In this document: positions 26,228 to 35,544 of the stretch, in pieces
Position numbering within the stretch: the stretch's first letter is position 1
How the letters are laid out: each line of letters opens with the position of its first letter
DNA from: Flavobacteria bacterium MS024-3C
GTDB lineage: Bacteria > Bacteroidota > Bacteroidia > Flavobacteriales > Flavobacteriaceae
Reading direction: 5' to 3'
Length of the DNA stretch: 64,000 bases
NCBI GenBank assembly: GCA_000173115.1
Contig: ABVW01000001.1
Coordinates: forward strand, 310,001 to 374,000
Position numbers and translations under genes: made by a program
Notes under the pieces: model-generated
What the model saw: the letters and a program-made list of their open reading frames with translations, nothing else
Database searches by the model: none
Told to the model about the DNA's origin: nothing

Positions 26228-26749
26228 ATGAGTTCATTTGACATTGGTTTGCTGGTTATAGGTGCTTTTGGTTTTTATAAAGGTTTTAAAAATGGCATTC
26301 TTATAGAACTCACTACTTTACTAGCGCTTATTCTTGGGTTTTATGGGGCACAACACCTGTCCTCTTATACGGCTAGAATACTTAATGAACAGTTCCATTG
26401 GAATCCAGAAAATTTATACCTCGTGGCTATGGGGCTCACTTTTGTGTGTATTGTGGTGGGGGTCTATTTACTCGGGAAAGCACTTACAAAAGTCGCTTCA
26501 ATGATTTTACTAGGGGGTATAAACAAAATCTTAGGAGGCATTTTTGGTGTGATTAAAATGGGGGTTATCATGGGTGTTCTTATCGCTTATGGACAACAGT
26601 ATTTTAATTTATTAGACGTCCTTCCTGAATCTATTTTTGAAAACAGTGTGGCTAAAAAGCCCCTTGAAAATTTTGGCCACTTCTTGATTCAAGAAGTTTT
26701 TGTGTCAGAAAACCTAAACGCTATTAAGAATTTATTTTCACAGGGCTAA
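26228..26749 (+). CDS. CvpA-family membrane protein
   Basis: 173 residues with four hydrophobic helices (about 5-30, 33-55, 65-90, 100-125) and the CvpA signature (KGFKNGILIELTTLLALILGFY). CvpA was named for colicin V export in E. coli; its general role in membrane homeostasis is poorly understood. Stands alone between a divergent hypothetical gene and the ALDH gene. No operator or riboswitch seen in its 155-bp upstream gap. Confidence 0.85.
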   Translation: MSSFDIGLLVIGAFGFYKGFKNGILIELTTLLALILGFYGAQHLSSYTARILNEQFHWNPENLYLVAMGLTFVCIVVGVYLLGKALTKVASMILLGGINKILGGIFGVIKMGVIMGVLIAYGQQYFNLLDVLPESIFENSVAKKPLENFGHFLIQEVFVSENLNAIKNLFSQG

Positions 26750-26875
26750 TGGGCGCAATAACAAAGCATAACCCAAAAGTGATGCTGCTTAATATTTAAA
26801 CTTAGCCTATAAATTATTACCTTTAGTTTTTAAAAATAGCACATTTAATAACCAAAAAGTTACAAAAATAACATT

Positions 26876-28417
26876 ATGTCTGTAATTAACATTCAAGCGC
26901 AATTAAACCTTTTGGGTCTATCAAAGGAAAATTCAGGAACAAAAATTGGAAATTCCACCATAAAAGGAGACGGTATAATACCCTCACATTCTCCTGTAGA
27001 TGGATCACTTATTGGCTCTGTAGACACCACTACTAAAGAAGGTTACCAAGCCGTCATGAAAAGTGCTGAAGAAGCATTTCAAAGCTGGCGCGTGACGCCT
27101 GCCCCCCTTAGAGGAGAAATAGTAAGACAATTCGGAGAGCGATTAAGGACGCTAAAAGCCCCTTTGGGTGCGTTGGTGTCCTATGAAATGGGAAAATCCC
27201 TCCAAGAAGGATTGGGAGAGGTGCAAGAAATGATTGATATCTGTGATTTTGCTGTTGGATTGTCTAGACAGCTACATGGACTAACCATGCATTCTGAAAG
27301 ACCTGGCCATAGAATGTATGAACAATACCACCCTTTAGGTATAGTTGGCATTATTTCTGCATTCAATTTCCCAGTAGCAGTTTGGTCCTGGAATACGGCA
27401 CTGGCAATGATTTGCGGAGATGTATGTGTATGGAAACCCTCAGAAAAAACCCCGCTATGTGGGGTTGCTTGTCAAAAAATATTAGCAGATGTTTTAGAAG
27501 AAAATAATATCCATGCCGGGGTATCTAGTCTTATCAATGGAAATTATACTGTAGGAGAATGGATGACGGAAGACCCTAGAATGGCTTTGATCTCTGCTAC
27601 AGGCTCCATTAGAATGGGAAAAATTGTCGCTCAAAAAGTAGCGGCTAGATTAGGGAAGTCCCTTCTAGAACTGGGCGGGAATAACGCTATTATAGTGACT
27701 CCAGATGCAGACCTCAAAATGACCCTGATGGGTGCCGTTTTTGGTGCAGTAGGAACCGCAGGACAAAGGTGTACTTCTACCAGACGTTTGATCGTTCACA
27801 GCTCTAAGTACGAGGCAGTAAAAGAAGCCTTGATAAAAGCATATGGCCAACTTAAAATAGGAAACCCATTAGATGCGACCATGCATATGGGCCCTCTAAT
27901 AGATACAGACTCTGTAAACAACTACCTCAATGCCATTGAAAAAGCGAAAGCTGAGGGCGGTAAAGTCATTGTTTCTGGTGGTGTGCTGGAAGGTGGCGCT
28001 TACAGCAGCGGATGCTATGTAAAGCCTGCTATAATAGAAGCAGAAAACCATTTTGACATTGTCCAAGAAGAAACCTTTGCACCTATATTATACCTAATCA
28101 AATATGAAGGAGAATTACACAATGCCATTGGTATTCAAAATGGTGTTAAGCAAGGGCTTTCCTCTGCTATTATGACCAATAATTTAAGAGAGGCAGAAGC
28201 TTTTTTATCTGTTGCTGGATCTGACTGTGGAATTGCCAATGTAAATATTGGCACCTCTGGCGCTGAAATTGGTGGTGCATTTGGAGGAGAAAAAGAAACT
28301 GGAGGAGGGAGAGAGTCTGGATCTGATGCTTGGAAAGTATATATGAGAAGACAAACAAACACCATAAATTATACTGCTGAGCTTCCCTTAGCCCAAGGCA
28401 TTACTTTTGATCTGTAG
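26876..28417 (+). CDS. aldehyde dehydrogenase, ALDH7 (alpha-aminoadipate semialdehyde) type
   Basis: NAD(P)+-dependent oxidation of an aldehyde to the acid. 513 residues, the ALDH7/antiquitin length. Catalytic Cys299 lies in GTAGQRCTSTRRL and general base Glu265 in LELGGNNAII; the NNA and CTSTRR contexts are those of aminoadipate-semialdehyde dehydrogenases used in lysine catabolism. Start fits the family N-terminus. A candidate -7 box (TACCTTTA, one mismatch) lies about 50 nt upstream. It is monocistronic: a strong bidirectional terminator follows. Lysine degradation is the best inference; other lysine genes are not in the window. Confidence 0.92.
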   Translation: MSVINIQAQLNLLGLSKENSGTKIGNSTIKGDGIIPSHSPVDGSLIGSVDTTTKEGYQAVMKSAEEAFQSWRVTPAPLRGEIVRQFGERLRTLKAPLGALVSYEMGKSLQEGLGEVQEMIDICDFAVGLSRQLHGLTMHSERPGHRMYEQYHPLGIVGIISAFNFPVAVWSWNTALAMICGDVCVWKPSEKTPLCGVACQKILADVLEENNIHAGVSSLINGNYTVGEWMTEDPRMALISATGSIRMGKIVAQKVAARLGKSLLELGGNNAIIVTPDADLKMTLMGAVFGAVGTAGQRCTSTRRLIVHSSKYEAVKEALIKAYGQLKIGNPLDATMHMGPLIDTDSVNNYLNAIEKAKAEGGKVIVSGGVLEGGAYSSGCYVKPAIIEAENHFDIVQEETFAPILYLIKYEGELHNAIGIQNGVKQGLSSAIMTNNLREAEAFLSVAGSDCGIANVNIGTSGAEIGGAFGGEKETGGGRESGSDAWKVYMRRQTNTINYTAELPLAQGITFDL

Positions 28418-28442
28418 GAGATTTCGTTAAGTTTTATCAAAT

Positions 28443-28469
28443 AAAAAAGGGCCCGTAGGGCCCTTTTTT
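28443..28469. terminator. bidirectional intrinsic terminator
   Basis: A perfect 12-bp stem (AAAAAAGGGCCC and its complement) with a 3-nt loop, A-tract on one side and T-tract on the other, so it can end both the ALDH gene (plus) and the acyl-ACP desaturase gene (minus). Confidence 0.92.
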
Positions 28470-28483
28470 ATTTGATTTTTTTC

Positions 28484-29476
28484 TTACAACACGCCATTTG
28501 GCGTCACCCATTTAAAGTGGTGCTGGTCTTCTGGAAATTTCATGCGCTCGGAAATTCTCGTCAGACGGGATGGTAGTTTTACCAAGTAATCACGGGCTTT
28601 TTCTGCCTCATCTGAGATGGCTCTAACATTTTCAATATCCCAATAACTATTTAATTTTTCTAAAATATCTATATAATCTTTAGAGGTGTAAACACCCAAA
28701 CGTTGGGCACAATTGGAGAATACCTCAAAAGCACTACTAGCGGCTCCCCCAGATTCTCTGAGAAAATGAGCAGGCATTACAATTTTCTTCTTCATCATAT
28801 CTGCAAAAGCCAAAATCATCTGAGAAGGGTCCTGATCCATAATAAGCTTCACAAATTCTCTGTATGCTAAATGATGGCGCATTTCATCTCCTGCAATAAT
28901 GGCACACATTTTACCTAGTAAATGATTCCCTGTTTTCTTGGCAAACTGCCCCACGCGTTTGTGAGAAATATTAGTAGCCAATTCTTGAAAACTCGTATAA
29001 ACAAAGTTTTTATATGGATCTCTGTCCGTACCAATATCGAATCCGTCTGCAATCAGGTATTGGGTGCTCTTCTCTACCTCTTTCATATTTACCCTACCAG
29101 ACAGGTACAGGTACTTATTGAGTACATCTCCATGCCTATTCTCTTCACCGGTCCAATTTCTAATCCATTTGGTCCATCCATTTTTATCTGCGTGTTGGTC
29201 TATACCGTCTACATCTAAAAGCCAAGATTCATAAGTTGGTAAAGCTTCTTCTGTAATGGTATCTGCTACCAAAGTAACCCAAAGGTCATAGCCAATTTCC
29301 TTAGCTCCCTCCCTAATTTGAGCCGTCTGTTCAAAAAAATCTTCAGACTGTGAGTCTGGAAGAAAATCAGATGGCTGCCATATCTCTTCAATGGGAATTA
29401 AGAATTGTTCAATAAAGCCGTCTATTTTAGGCTCTAAAGAACGCATTACTTCTAATCTAATATTGTGTTGTGACAT
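28484..29476 (-). CDS. acyl-ACP desaturase (stearoyl-ACP desaturase family)
   Basis: Soluble di-iron enzyme that inserts a cis double bond in acyl-ACP chains to make unsaturated fatty acids. About 330 residues. The two carboxylate-histidine iron motifs are intact: EENRHG (Glu111/112, His115) and DEMRHH (Glu198, His201/202). The start at 29476 (MSQHNIRLEVMRSLEP) is preferred; an ATG 21 codons up adds a hydrophobic leader not found in bacterial members. Bacteria with this enzyme use it for aerobic membrane-fluidity control. Monocistronic, ended by the shared terminator. Confidence 0.93.
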   Translation of the reverse strand: MSQHNIRLEVMRSLEPKIDGFIEQFLIPIEEIWQPSDFLPDSQSEDFFEQTAQIREGAKEIGYDLWVTLVADTITEEALPTYESWLLDVDGIDQHADKNGWTKWIRNWTGEENRHGDVLNKYLYLSGRVNMKEVEKSTQYLIADGFDIGTDRDPYKNFVYTSFQELATNISHKRVGQFAKKTGNHLLGKMCAIIAGDEMRHHLAYREFVKLIMDQDPSQMILAFADMMKKKIVMPAHFLRESGGAASSAFEVFSNCAQRLGVYTSKDYIDILEKLNSYWDIENVRAISDEAEKARDYLVKLPSRLTRISERMKFPEDQHHFKWVTPNGVL

Positions 29477-29576
29477 AAAAAAAGAATGTTTTAAAGTAAA
29501 GATAAAATTTAAGGGGAGTTTAGTTGCCAATAAGAGCAAAGGATTTTAATAAAAAATAAAGATGTCACAAAATTAA

Positions 29577-30308
29577 TCAAGAATCGTTTCTTCCTAACTC
29601 ATGGGGATAATACAAATAAACTGCTGCAGACTGCCAAAAATCTTTGGTGTTTATTTCCATAGCAGATAAGGGGCCTTTAAATGCAGCTCCTGTGTCTATA
29701 TTCCAGACATTGGCATGTTTGGTTGGGACACTTTCTCCTATCTTATCTAAAGAGCTGTGGCCAATAAAGATTTCGCTGTAACACAAAAAGCGTTTGGGAT
29801 ATAAAGGGCTATTTGTAGGAATTCTAGGGTCAAGAGAAATAGCACTTTCCCAAAGAGACCTGTCCCAGTAAAATATTTTTTCAAAATATTCTTTGGCAAC
29901 CCCTTTTTGATTGGTAAAACCGGCGTGAATGAATAACCTGTTTTTTGAATCTAAATAGTAGGGCATTAAAGCTGTATAAAATAAAATATGGGCCTTTTTC
30001 TTGTTCTCAGAAACTTTCTGATAAGCGGCCACTGTAGCTGCACCTCCATGACTAAGCCACAAATCATTTGCAGTCCCGTTAAGCAGCCAATCTAAGGCCA
30101 ATGAATCATGGTTTCCCATGAGTAGAATGGTATTATAACGGGCTTTTAATTCACAAAGGTAATCTACCGTCTCAACGGGCTCAGACCAACCATCTACATA
30201 ATCTCCTAAAAAAATTAATCGATCCTCAGGGGCTAAAGAAAGTTTTTCTATCAGGGCTTTTAAAGCCAAATAACCTCCATGAATATCCCCTATAACATAT
30301 TCTTTCAT
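29577..30308 (-). CDS. metallophosphoesterase, PP1/ApaH-like
   Basis: About 243 residues with all metal motifs of the calcineurin-like family: GDIHG near residue 6, GDYVDG near 40, GNHDS near 71, and histidine in HAGF near 156. The GDxVDGW variant is close to PPP phosphatases and diadenosine tetraphosphatases. Substrate unknown: protein phosphatase or nucleotide hydrolase are both possible. The start at 30308 was chosen because it is eight residues before GDIHG, as in homologues; the long N-terminal extension available upstream is basic and unlikely. Divergent from the PfkB kinase gene. Confidence 0.88.
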   Translation of the reverse strand: MKEYVIGDIHGGYLALKALIEKLSLAPEDRLIFLGDYVDGWSEPVETVDYLCELKARYNTILLMGNHDSLALDWLLNGTANDLWLSHGGAATVAAYQKVSENKKKAHILFYTALMPYYLDSKNRLFIHAGFTNQKGVAKEYFEKIFYWDRSLWESAISLDPRIPTNSPLYPKRFLCYSEIFIGHSSLDKIGESVPTKHANVWNIDTGAAFKGPLSAMEINTKDFWQSAAVYLYYPHELGRNDS

Positions 30309-30425
30309 GTTGTTTTTAAAACAAAGATACATTGGTAAAAAACGTCTAAACCCATAATAGTTTGTGTTTTTTACGACTTTATTTTTGAAGGATAGGCTTT
30401 TCATTGTATTTTGCCCTAATATTAA

Positions 30426-30438
30426 GGTGTTATACACC
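30426..30438. promoter_or_regulatory. 13-bp inverted repeat in the upstream region of the sugar kinase gene
   Basis: GGTGTTATACACC has arms GGTGT/ACACC around TAT. It lies 18 bp before the kinase ATG (30457) and upstream of the divergent phosphoesterase gene, close to a TATTTTG-like -7 element at about 30406-30413. Compatible with a sugar-responsive repressor operator, but one short palindrome in AT-rich DNA is weak evidence. Confidence 0.25.
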
Positions 30439-30456
30439 GCTTATTTTTAAGTTATT

Positions 30457-31404
30457 ATGCCCATTAAAAAAGTTTTCTGTATTGGTGAATTACTCATAGA
30501 CTTTGTTGCTGAAAATCAAGGAAGTGATTTAAAAAAAGCACAGACTTTCACAAAGAAAGCGGGTGGAGCTCCAGCAAACGTAGCCTGTGCAATAAACAAA
30601 CTAGGGGGATACGCGGCCTTTATTGGTTGCTTAGGCAATGACGCTTTTGGAGACTTTTTATGGAAAACCTTGGAGGAACACGAGATAGACTTAAGTCTCA
30701 CCCAACGGACAGATACTTTTACAACACTAGCATTTGTTTCTATTGACACTGATGGCGAAAGAGACTTTGTTTTTAGTAGGGGGGCTGACAAGGAATTGCA
30801 ATACCAAAGCAATATAAAACATCTTTTTAACCAACAAATGGTGCACTTTGGAGCAGCTACTTCTTTTTTAGGGGGTGCTTTAGAGGAATCTTACGGACAC
30901 TACCTGTTTGACGCCCTTACGCAAGACGCCTTCATTAGTTTTGACCCTAATTTCAGAACGGATTTATGGAAAAATAATGCAGCTACCTTTATAAAAAAAT
31001 GCCTGCCGTTTATAGAAAAATCACACCTCTGCAAGTTCAGTGAGGAAGAAGCAAAATTGCTCTCTGGGAAAGAACATTTGGAGGAAGCTTGTACTGTACT
31101 TCACGAATTAGGAGCCCCTATTATTTGTATCACTATGGGTGCCAGAGGGACTTTAGTAAGCACGCCTGAATCTAAAAAACAAATTGAGAGCACTGCAGTA
31201 ATTCCAGTAGACACCACAGGTGCTGGAGACGCTTTCATTGGAAGTTTATTGTCGCAAATTTCTAAGCTAGATTTTTCCCCAATCGAATTATCTTCCCAAT
31301 TGGACCTGCTTTACAACATGGTGGCAAAAGCCAATAAAGTAGGTGCGCTCACCACAACTAAGTATGGTGCAATAGCAGCTATTCCTGCCCAAAATGAAGT
31401 TTAA
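30457..31404 (+). CDS. PfkB-family carbohydrate kinase, fructokinase-like
   Basis: 315 residues. The N-terminal GELLIDFVAE and KKAGGAPANVACAINKLGG motifs are typical of fructokinases, and the C-terminal signature DTTGAGDAFIGSLLSQ contains the catalytic Asp. ATP-dependent phosphorylation of a sugar, most likely fructose, feeding glycolysis. It is not with a sugar transporter here. Its last codon shares the TTAA at 31401-31404 with the convergent AlbA-type gene, so the two stop codons overlap. Confidence 0.9.
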   Translation: MPIKKVFCIGELLIDFVAENQGSDLKKAQTFTKKAGGAPANVACAINKLGGYAAFIGCLGNDAFGDFLWKTLEEHEIDLSLTQRTDTFTTLAFVSIDTDGERDFVFSRGADKELQYQSNIKHLFNQQMVHFGAATSFLGGALEESYGHYLFDALTQDAFISFDPNFRTDLWKNNAATFIKKCLPFIEKSHLCKFSEEEAKLLSGKEHLEEACTVLHELGAPIICITMGARGTLVSTPESKKQIESTAVIPVDTTGAGDAFIGSLLSQISKLDFSPIELSSQLDLLYNMVAKANKVGALTTTKYGAIAAIPAQNEV

Positions 31405-32537
31405 TTGTATTTTACCTTTCTAATGATTCTCTGGGCTTCTTTAAGTTTGGCGTAAGAAGTAATATAAGTCCCTTTTAAAAAGGGTTTTATTTTTTCTAAA
31501 AGTACTTTTGCGTCTAAAAAACCGTTTAAATAACACAGTAGAAGGGTTTGGGGGAGTGCGTCTATTTCTATGCATTCTTCTTGACTAAACACCCCATAAT
31601 TTTCGAGCTTTTCTACAAGATATTTACTGTTATTAAATACATGGTGCAAGAGTTTTAAATCGAAAAGAGGCGGAGCGAACATCAATACTGTATCTATGCT
31701 ATAGGTGCCATTGTCTTCGAAAATTATTTGAGTTTTCTCAAGCGGATAATGCATTATATCTGTGCCCAATCCCAAACTGACATATTCCACAATGGTAAAT
31801 GAATTATTGTCAAAATCAATCATCACCTCATCTAAATCTGAATAGAAAAGTTTTACTTGTTCCGTAATTAATTCAATGTCTACCCTAGAAAAATAAGTGT
31901 TCCCCTTTTGTTTTTTTGAAATTCCTGCCCAACAAACCACAAACTGATCCTTAAAAACCCTGTAATGACATTTGAGGTCTTTGTGCCTGTTGTTAATAAA
32001 ATCTATGACCCCATCTAGGGTTAGTTTAATGTTATTTTGAGCACTTAATTCTATAGCAGCTACAGCTGCTGCATTGAAGTCTAATAAATTAACGCCGGTG
32101 TCTTTTGGTAAGCTAATACTGCCTTCTCTTATAAAAACAGTGCCTCCGTAATATTTCCAAATGTTTTTTCTCAAGCTGCATACTTTTCCAGAAGAGCCAA
32201 TAGTGACTAAACCAATAACCTTTCCTGCTTCTAAATCTGGAAAATGGATGTTTTCATAAGAAATAACAGGCGCATTATTAAGGTATGCATTGACCAAGTT
32301 TTGAATTTTTGAATCGTCAAAAAAGTCAACACCAACAATGAGATTCTCTGCATCTGAAACACCAATAACAATAAAAGACCTGTTTTTTGGATTGCTATTG
32401 GCCAGAGCACAGACATGCTTTAAAAACTTGGCTTTACCCTCTTTTGAGCCAATGTTAATACACCGCTTTTTGTCATAAAAACTGTTCTCCCCATTATGGG
32501 AAAGTAGGCTTTTAACCAAAAGACGTTTATTGATCAT
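31401..32537 (-). CDS. AlbA_2/Schlafen-type ATP-binding domain protein
   Basis: 378 residues. The N-terminal ~130 residues match the AlbA_2 (Schlafen AAA_4) fold: FLKHVCALANSN with RSFIVIGV and a following GVDFFDDSKIQN segment; such domains bind nucleic acid or act as tRNA-cleaving nucleases in some families. The remaining ~240 residues show no recognised domain; there is no winged-helix HATPase as in many transcriptional regulators of this group. Whether it is a regulator, nuclease or defence protein cannot be decided. It is the last of a three-gene minus-strand run with the SDR (18-bp gap) and is convergent with the sugar kinase. Confidence 0.72.
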   Translation of the reverse strand: MINKRLLVKSLLSHNGENSFYDKKRCINIGSKEGKAKFLKHVCALANSNPKNRSFIVIGVSDAENLIVGVDFFDDSKIQNLVNAYLNNAPVISYENIHFPDLEAGKVIGLVTIGSSGKVCSLRKNIWKYYGGTVFIREGSISLPKDTGVNLLDFNAAAVAAIELSAQNNIKLTLDGVIDFINNRHKDLKCHYRVFKDQFVVCWAGISKKQKGNTYFSRVDIELITEQVKLFYSDLDEVMIDFDNNSFTIVEYVSLGLGTDIMHYPLEKTQIIFEDNGTYSIDTVLMFAPPLFDLKLLHHVFNNSKYLVEKLENYGVFSQEECIEIDALPQTLLLCYLNGFLDAKVLLEKIKPFLKGTYITSYAKLKEAQRIIRKVKYN

Positions 32538-32555
32538 TGTTGAATTATTTCTTCA

Positions 32556-33320
32556 TTAATTCCCTTTAAAGAGCGTAGTGCTGTTTGCCTGAGCAGTAGG
32601 CATAACAATTAAATCTGCTATATTCACATGGTAGGGTCTTGAAATTACAAACCCTATCACATCTGCAATATCACTGGCCTGTAATGGAGCAAAGCCTTTA
32701 TACACCTGAGCGGCCCTGTCTTGGTCTCCTTTAAAACGAACTTCACTAAAGGAAGTTTCTACAAGTCCCGGATGTATGGCACCCACTTTTATGCCTGTTC
32801 CGTTCAGGTCTATCCTCATGGCATTATTAATGGCGTCTACAGCGTGTTTAGAAGCACAATAAACATTGCCTTTGGGATAAACTTCTTTTCCTGCAGTAGA
32901 TCCAATATGAATAATATGGCCTTTTTTTCTCGTGAGCATACCTGGCAAAATTGCTTTTGTCACATAGAGCAATCCTTTAACATTAATATCTAACATGGCA
33001 TCCCAATCCTCTAGTGAAGCGTCTTGGAATAAATCTAAACCATGGGCATTACCTGCATTATTTACCAACACATCTATCTCATTAAATGGCTCCTTCAAAG
33101 AGGCAATGGCATCTAATACAGCTGTTTTATTTACTACGTCAAATAAAAGCGTTTGAACAAGGGTCTTTTTGGCTAAATCTAGGGCTACTTCATTCAAGCG
33201 TACCGCGTTCCTCCCACATAAAACAAGCTGGTAACCCATTTCTGCTAAATGTACTGCAGTCGCTTTTCCAATTCCACTACTCGCGCCTGTAATCAGAGCT
33301 GTTTTCTTTTCTGTACTCAT
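32556..33320 (-). CDS. short-chain dehydrogenase/reductase (YdfG-like)
   Basis: 254-residue classical SDR: TGASSGIGKATA cofactor loop near residue 11-22, NNAGNAHG, catalytic Ser in IGSTAGKEV near 137-142 and YxxxK in YCASK near 150-154. The GNVYCASKHAVDA context and 254-residue size match NADP-dependent 3-hydroxy acid dehydrogenases such as YdfG, but substrate is not assured. The start at 33320 gives the family N-terminus; an upstream in-frame ATG adds a Lys/Gln-rich tail that is not credible. Followed by the AlbA-type gene and preceded by the aldo/keto reductase gene (74 bp) on the same strand. Confidence 0.9.
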   Translation of the reverse strand: MSTEKKTALITGASSGIGKATAVHLAEMGYQLVLCGRNAVRLNEVALDLAKKTLVQTLLFDVVNKTAVLDAIASLKEPFNEIDVLVNNAGNAHGLDLFQDASLEDWDAMLDINVKGLLYVTKAILPGMLTRKKGHIIHIGSTAGKEVYPKGNVYCASKHAVDAINNAMRIDLNGTGIKVGAIHPGLVETSFSEVRFKGDQDRAAQVYKGFAPLQASDIADVIGFVISRPYHVNIADLIVMPTAQANSTTLFKGN

Positions 33321-33394
33321 CTGTTGTTTTTGCTGTTTTATTGCTGTTTTATTTGTGTGCTTATGTGTTTTTCCCTGCACCCTTATATTTTTTT

Positions 33395-34276
33395 TTAAGG
33401 AATATCATGCCCTCTAAAGGCAGCTAAAAGATAAAACCAATCTTCTATCTCAAAATCTATATTCATGGCACTAAGTGCATTTTTATAGCGTTCAACCTTT
33501 GTAGTTCCAATCACCGGATGTATTGCTGCTGGGTGTTTCAATAGCCAAGCCAACAAAATAGCGTCTCTAGTAAGCGCATATTTTTTTTCCATTTCCTCAA
33601 AAGCTTTTTCCAAAGCTAATGGAAGGGATTTATTTGATAAAATTCCTCCCAAAGGCGCCCAGGCCATAGGCGTAATCTGATGCATTAGACAATGGTCTAA
33701 TGCGCCATTAAAAAATGGATCACTGGCCTTGAGTGAAATTTCCATTTGATTCGCGCTAACCTTAAGTTTCTGTTGTATTATAGTGGTCTGAGAAGGAGTG
33801 AAATTAGACAGCCCAAAAGACTTAATATAGCCTTTATCTAAAAGTGTTTGAATCGCCTGTTGAATTTCAATTGGATCCATTAAAGGACTGGGTCTGTGAA
33901 GTAATAAAAGATCTAAATAATCTGTTTGTAATTCTTCCAAGGAGCGTTGGACACTGTTCAAAATATACTGATAGGTATAATTATAGTGATTGGTCACCGT
34001 GCCTCTTGATTTATTGGCAAGCGCAATACCACATTTACTAATAAACTGTACAGATTCTCTTGAAAGTCCACTTGCTTTAAAACCCGTTCCAAAGGCAGTT
34101 TCTGTGGTGTAATCCCCGTATATATCTGCATGGTCAAAAGTAGTCAGTCCCAATTTAAAAGCGGCTTCTATGCGAGTTGAAACTTCCTTTGTAGATAGAG
34201 ATGCACCCCAGCTACCCCAATTCATAGTACCTACAATGATCTGAGAATATTCAGGAGAATTCAGTGATGTTGTCAT
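33395..34276 (-). CDS. aldo/keto reductase (YdhF-like)
   Basis: 293-residue NADPH-dependent (beta/alpha)8 oxidoreductase. Catalytic tetrad is visible: Asp and Tyr in FDHADIYGDY (about 50-58), Lys in FISKCG (near 81), His in LLLLHRPSP (near 126). The C-terminal NADPH-binding segment is HPVIGTTKVERY. Overall pattern is that of E. coli YdhF. Substrate is unknown. It begins the aldo/keto reductase-SDR-AlbA series; the 217-bp region upstream to the Bat operon is the divergent promoter region, with no exact -7 box. Confidence 0.88.
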   Translation of the reverse strand: MTTSLNSPEYSQIIVGTMNWGSWGASLSTKEVSTRIEAAFKLGLTTFDHADIYGDYTTETAFGTGFKASGLSRESVQFISKCGIALANKSRGTVTNHYNYTYQYILNSVQRSLEELQTDYLDLLLLHRPSPLMDPIEIQQAIQTLLDKGYIKSFGLSNFTPSQTTIIQQKLKVSANQMEISLKASDPFFNGALDHCLMHQITPMAWAPLGGILSNKSLPLALEKAFEEMEKKYALTRDAILLAWLLKHPAAIHPVIGTTKVERYKNALSAMNIDFEIEDWFYLLAAFRGHDIP

Positions 34277-34493
34277 GTTTAATTAATTTTAATCCTGGGT
34301 TTTTATTCCATTGCTTTATCCTTTGAGGTAAAACAAAGATTGAAATTAGGCATAAATTCCTTAAAAACTTCATAAAAATATGGGGTTTAGTCATTTTTTA
34401 ACGCTGTATTAACAAGAGGTCTGTGAATAAATTTTTTAATTGCAACGCTGTAATTAAATTGCAGATACAAACACAGTAAATTATCTAAACACT

Positions 34494-35495
34494 ATGGAAG
34501 AAAAGAGTTCGATAGACATGGCGGCTATTAATGAAAAAATAGTCAATGAGAGTGGCTTTATAGACGCGTTACAATTTGAAATGAACAAAGTAATTGTAGG
34601 TCAAAAGCACATGGTAGAAAGGCTGCTGATTGGCTTATTAGGTCAAGGACATATTTTGTTAGAGGGAGTCCCTGGTTTGGCTAAAACTTTGGCTATAAAT
34701 ACTTTGGCAAAAGCAGTGAAGGGAAGTTTTAGTAGAATTCAATTCACACCAGATTTACTTCCTGCTGACGTTGTTGGTACCATGATTTTCAACATGAAAG
34801 AAAATGATTTTTCTATTAAGAAAGGTCCAATTTTTGCCAATTTTGTTTTGGCAGATGAAATTAATAGAGCCCCTGCTAAAGTGCAATCTGCCTTGCTAGA
34901 AGCCATGCAAGAAAAACAAGTTACTATTGGAGATGAAACCTTTATCTTAGACAAGCCTTTCTTGGTTTTGGCCACACAAAACCCTGTAGAACAAGAGGGT
35001 ACTTACCCCCTTCCAGAAGCGCAAGTAGATCGATTTATGCTAAAAACTGTGATTACTTACCCCAAGATGTCTGAGGAGCAATTGGTCATGAGGCAAGCCA
35101 TGAGTCAGGCCTACGAAAAAGTAAATCCTGTCGTAACAGTAAAACAGATATTATCTGCCCAAGCAGCTGTTCGTGAAGTATATATGGATGAGAAAATTGA
35201 GAAGTATATATTAGATCTTATTTTTGCCACCCGTTTTCCTGAAAAATACAATTTAGAAAGTCTCAAGCCATTAATTAGTTTTGGTGCATCTCCAAGGGGA
35301 AGTATTAACCTGGCTATGGCAGCAAAGTGCTATGCCTTTATTAAAAGAAGGGGGTATGTGATACCAGAAGATGTTAGGGCTGTAGTTCACGACGTATTAA
35401 GGCATAGAATTGGAATTACTTATGAGGCAGAAGCAGAAAATGTAACCTCAGAAGATTTAATCAATACCATTGTAAACGAAATAGAAGTGCCATAA
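34494..35495 (+). CDS. MoxR-type AAA+ ATPase, first gene of the Bat operon
   Basis: 333 residues. AAA+ chaperone-like ATPase thought to assist metal-ion loading or assembly of VWA-domain proteins in the membrane. Walker A GVPGLAKT at 58-65, Walker B LADEIN (Asp121, Glu122), sensor 1 in ATQNPVEQEG near 160, and the C-terminal lid. Followed by DUF58 and Bat genes, as in the conserved Bacteroidota arrangement. Two AATTGCA copies lie in its upstream 60 bp, but no exact TAnnTTTG promoter was found. Confidence 0.94.
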   Translation: MEEKSSIDMAAINEKIVNESGFIDALQFEMNKVIVGQKHMVERLLIGLLGQGHILLEGVPGLAKTLAINTLAKAVKGSFSRIQFTPDLLPADVVGTMIFNMKENDFSIKKGPIFANFVLADEINRAPAKVQSALLEAMQEKQVTIGDETFILDKPFLVLATQNPVEQEGTYPLPEAQVDRFMLKTVITYPKMSEEQLVMRQAMSQAYEKVNPVVTVKQILSAQAAVREVYMDEKIEKYILDLIFATRFPEKYNLESLKPLISFGASPRGSINLAMAAKCYAFIKRRGYVIPEDVRAVVHDVLRHRIGITYEAEAENVTSEDLINTIVNEIEVP

Positions 35496-35544
35496 AGTAT
35501 TGGAAAATAACGCTTAATATTCCAAATACTATTTCAATTCATTT

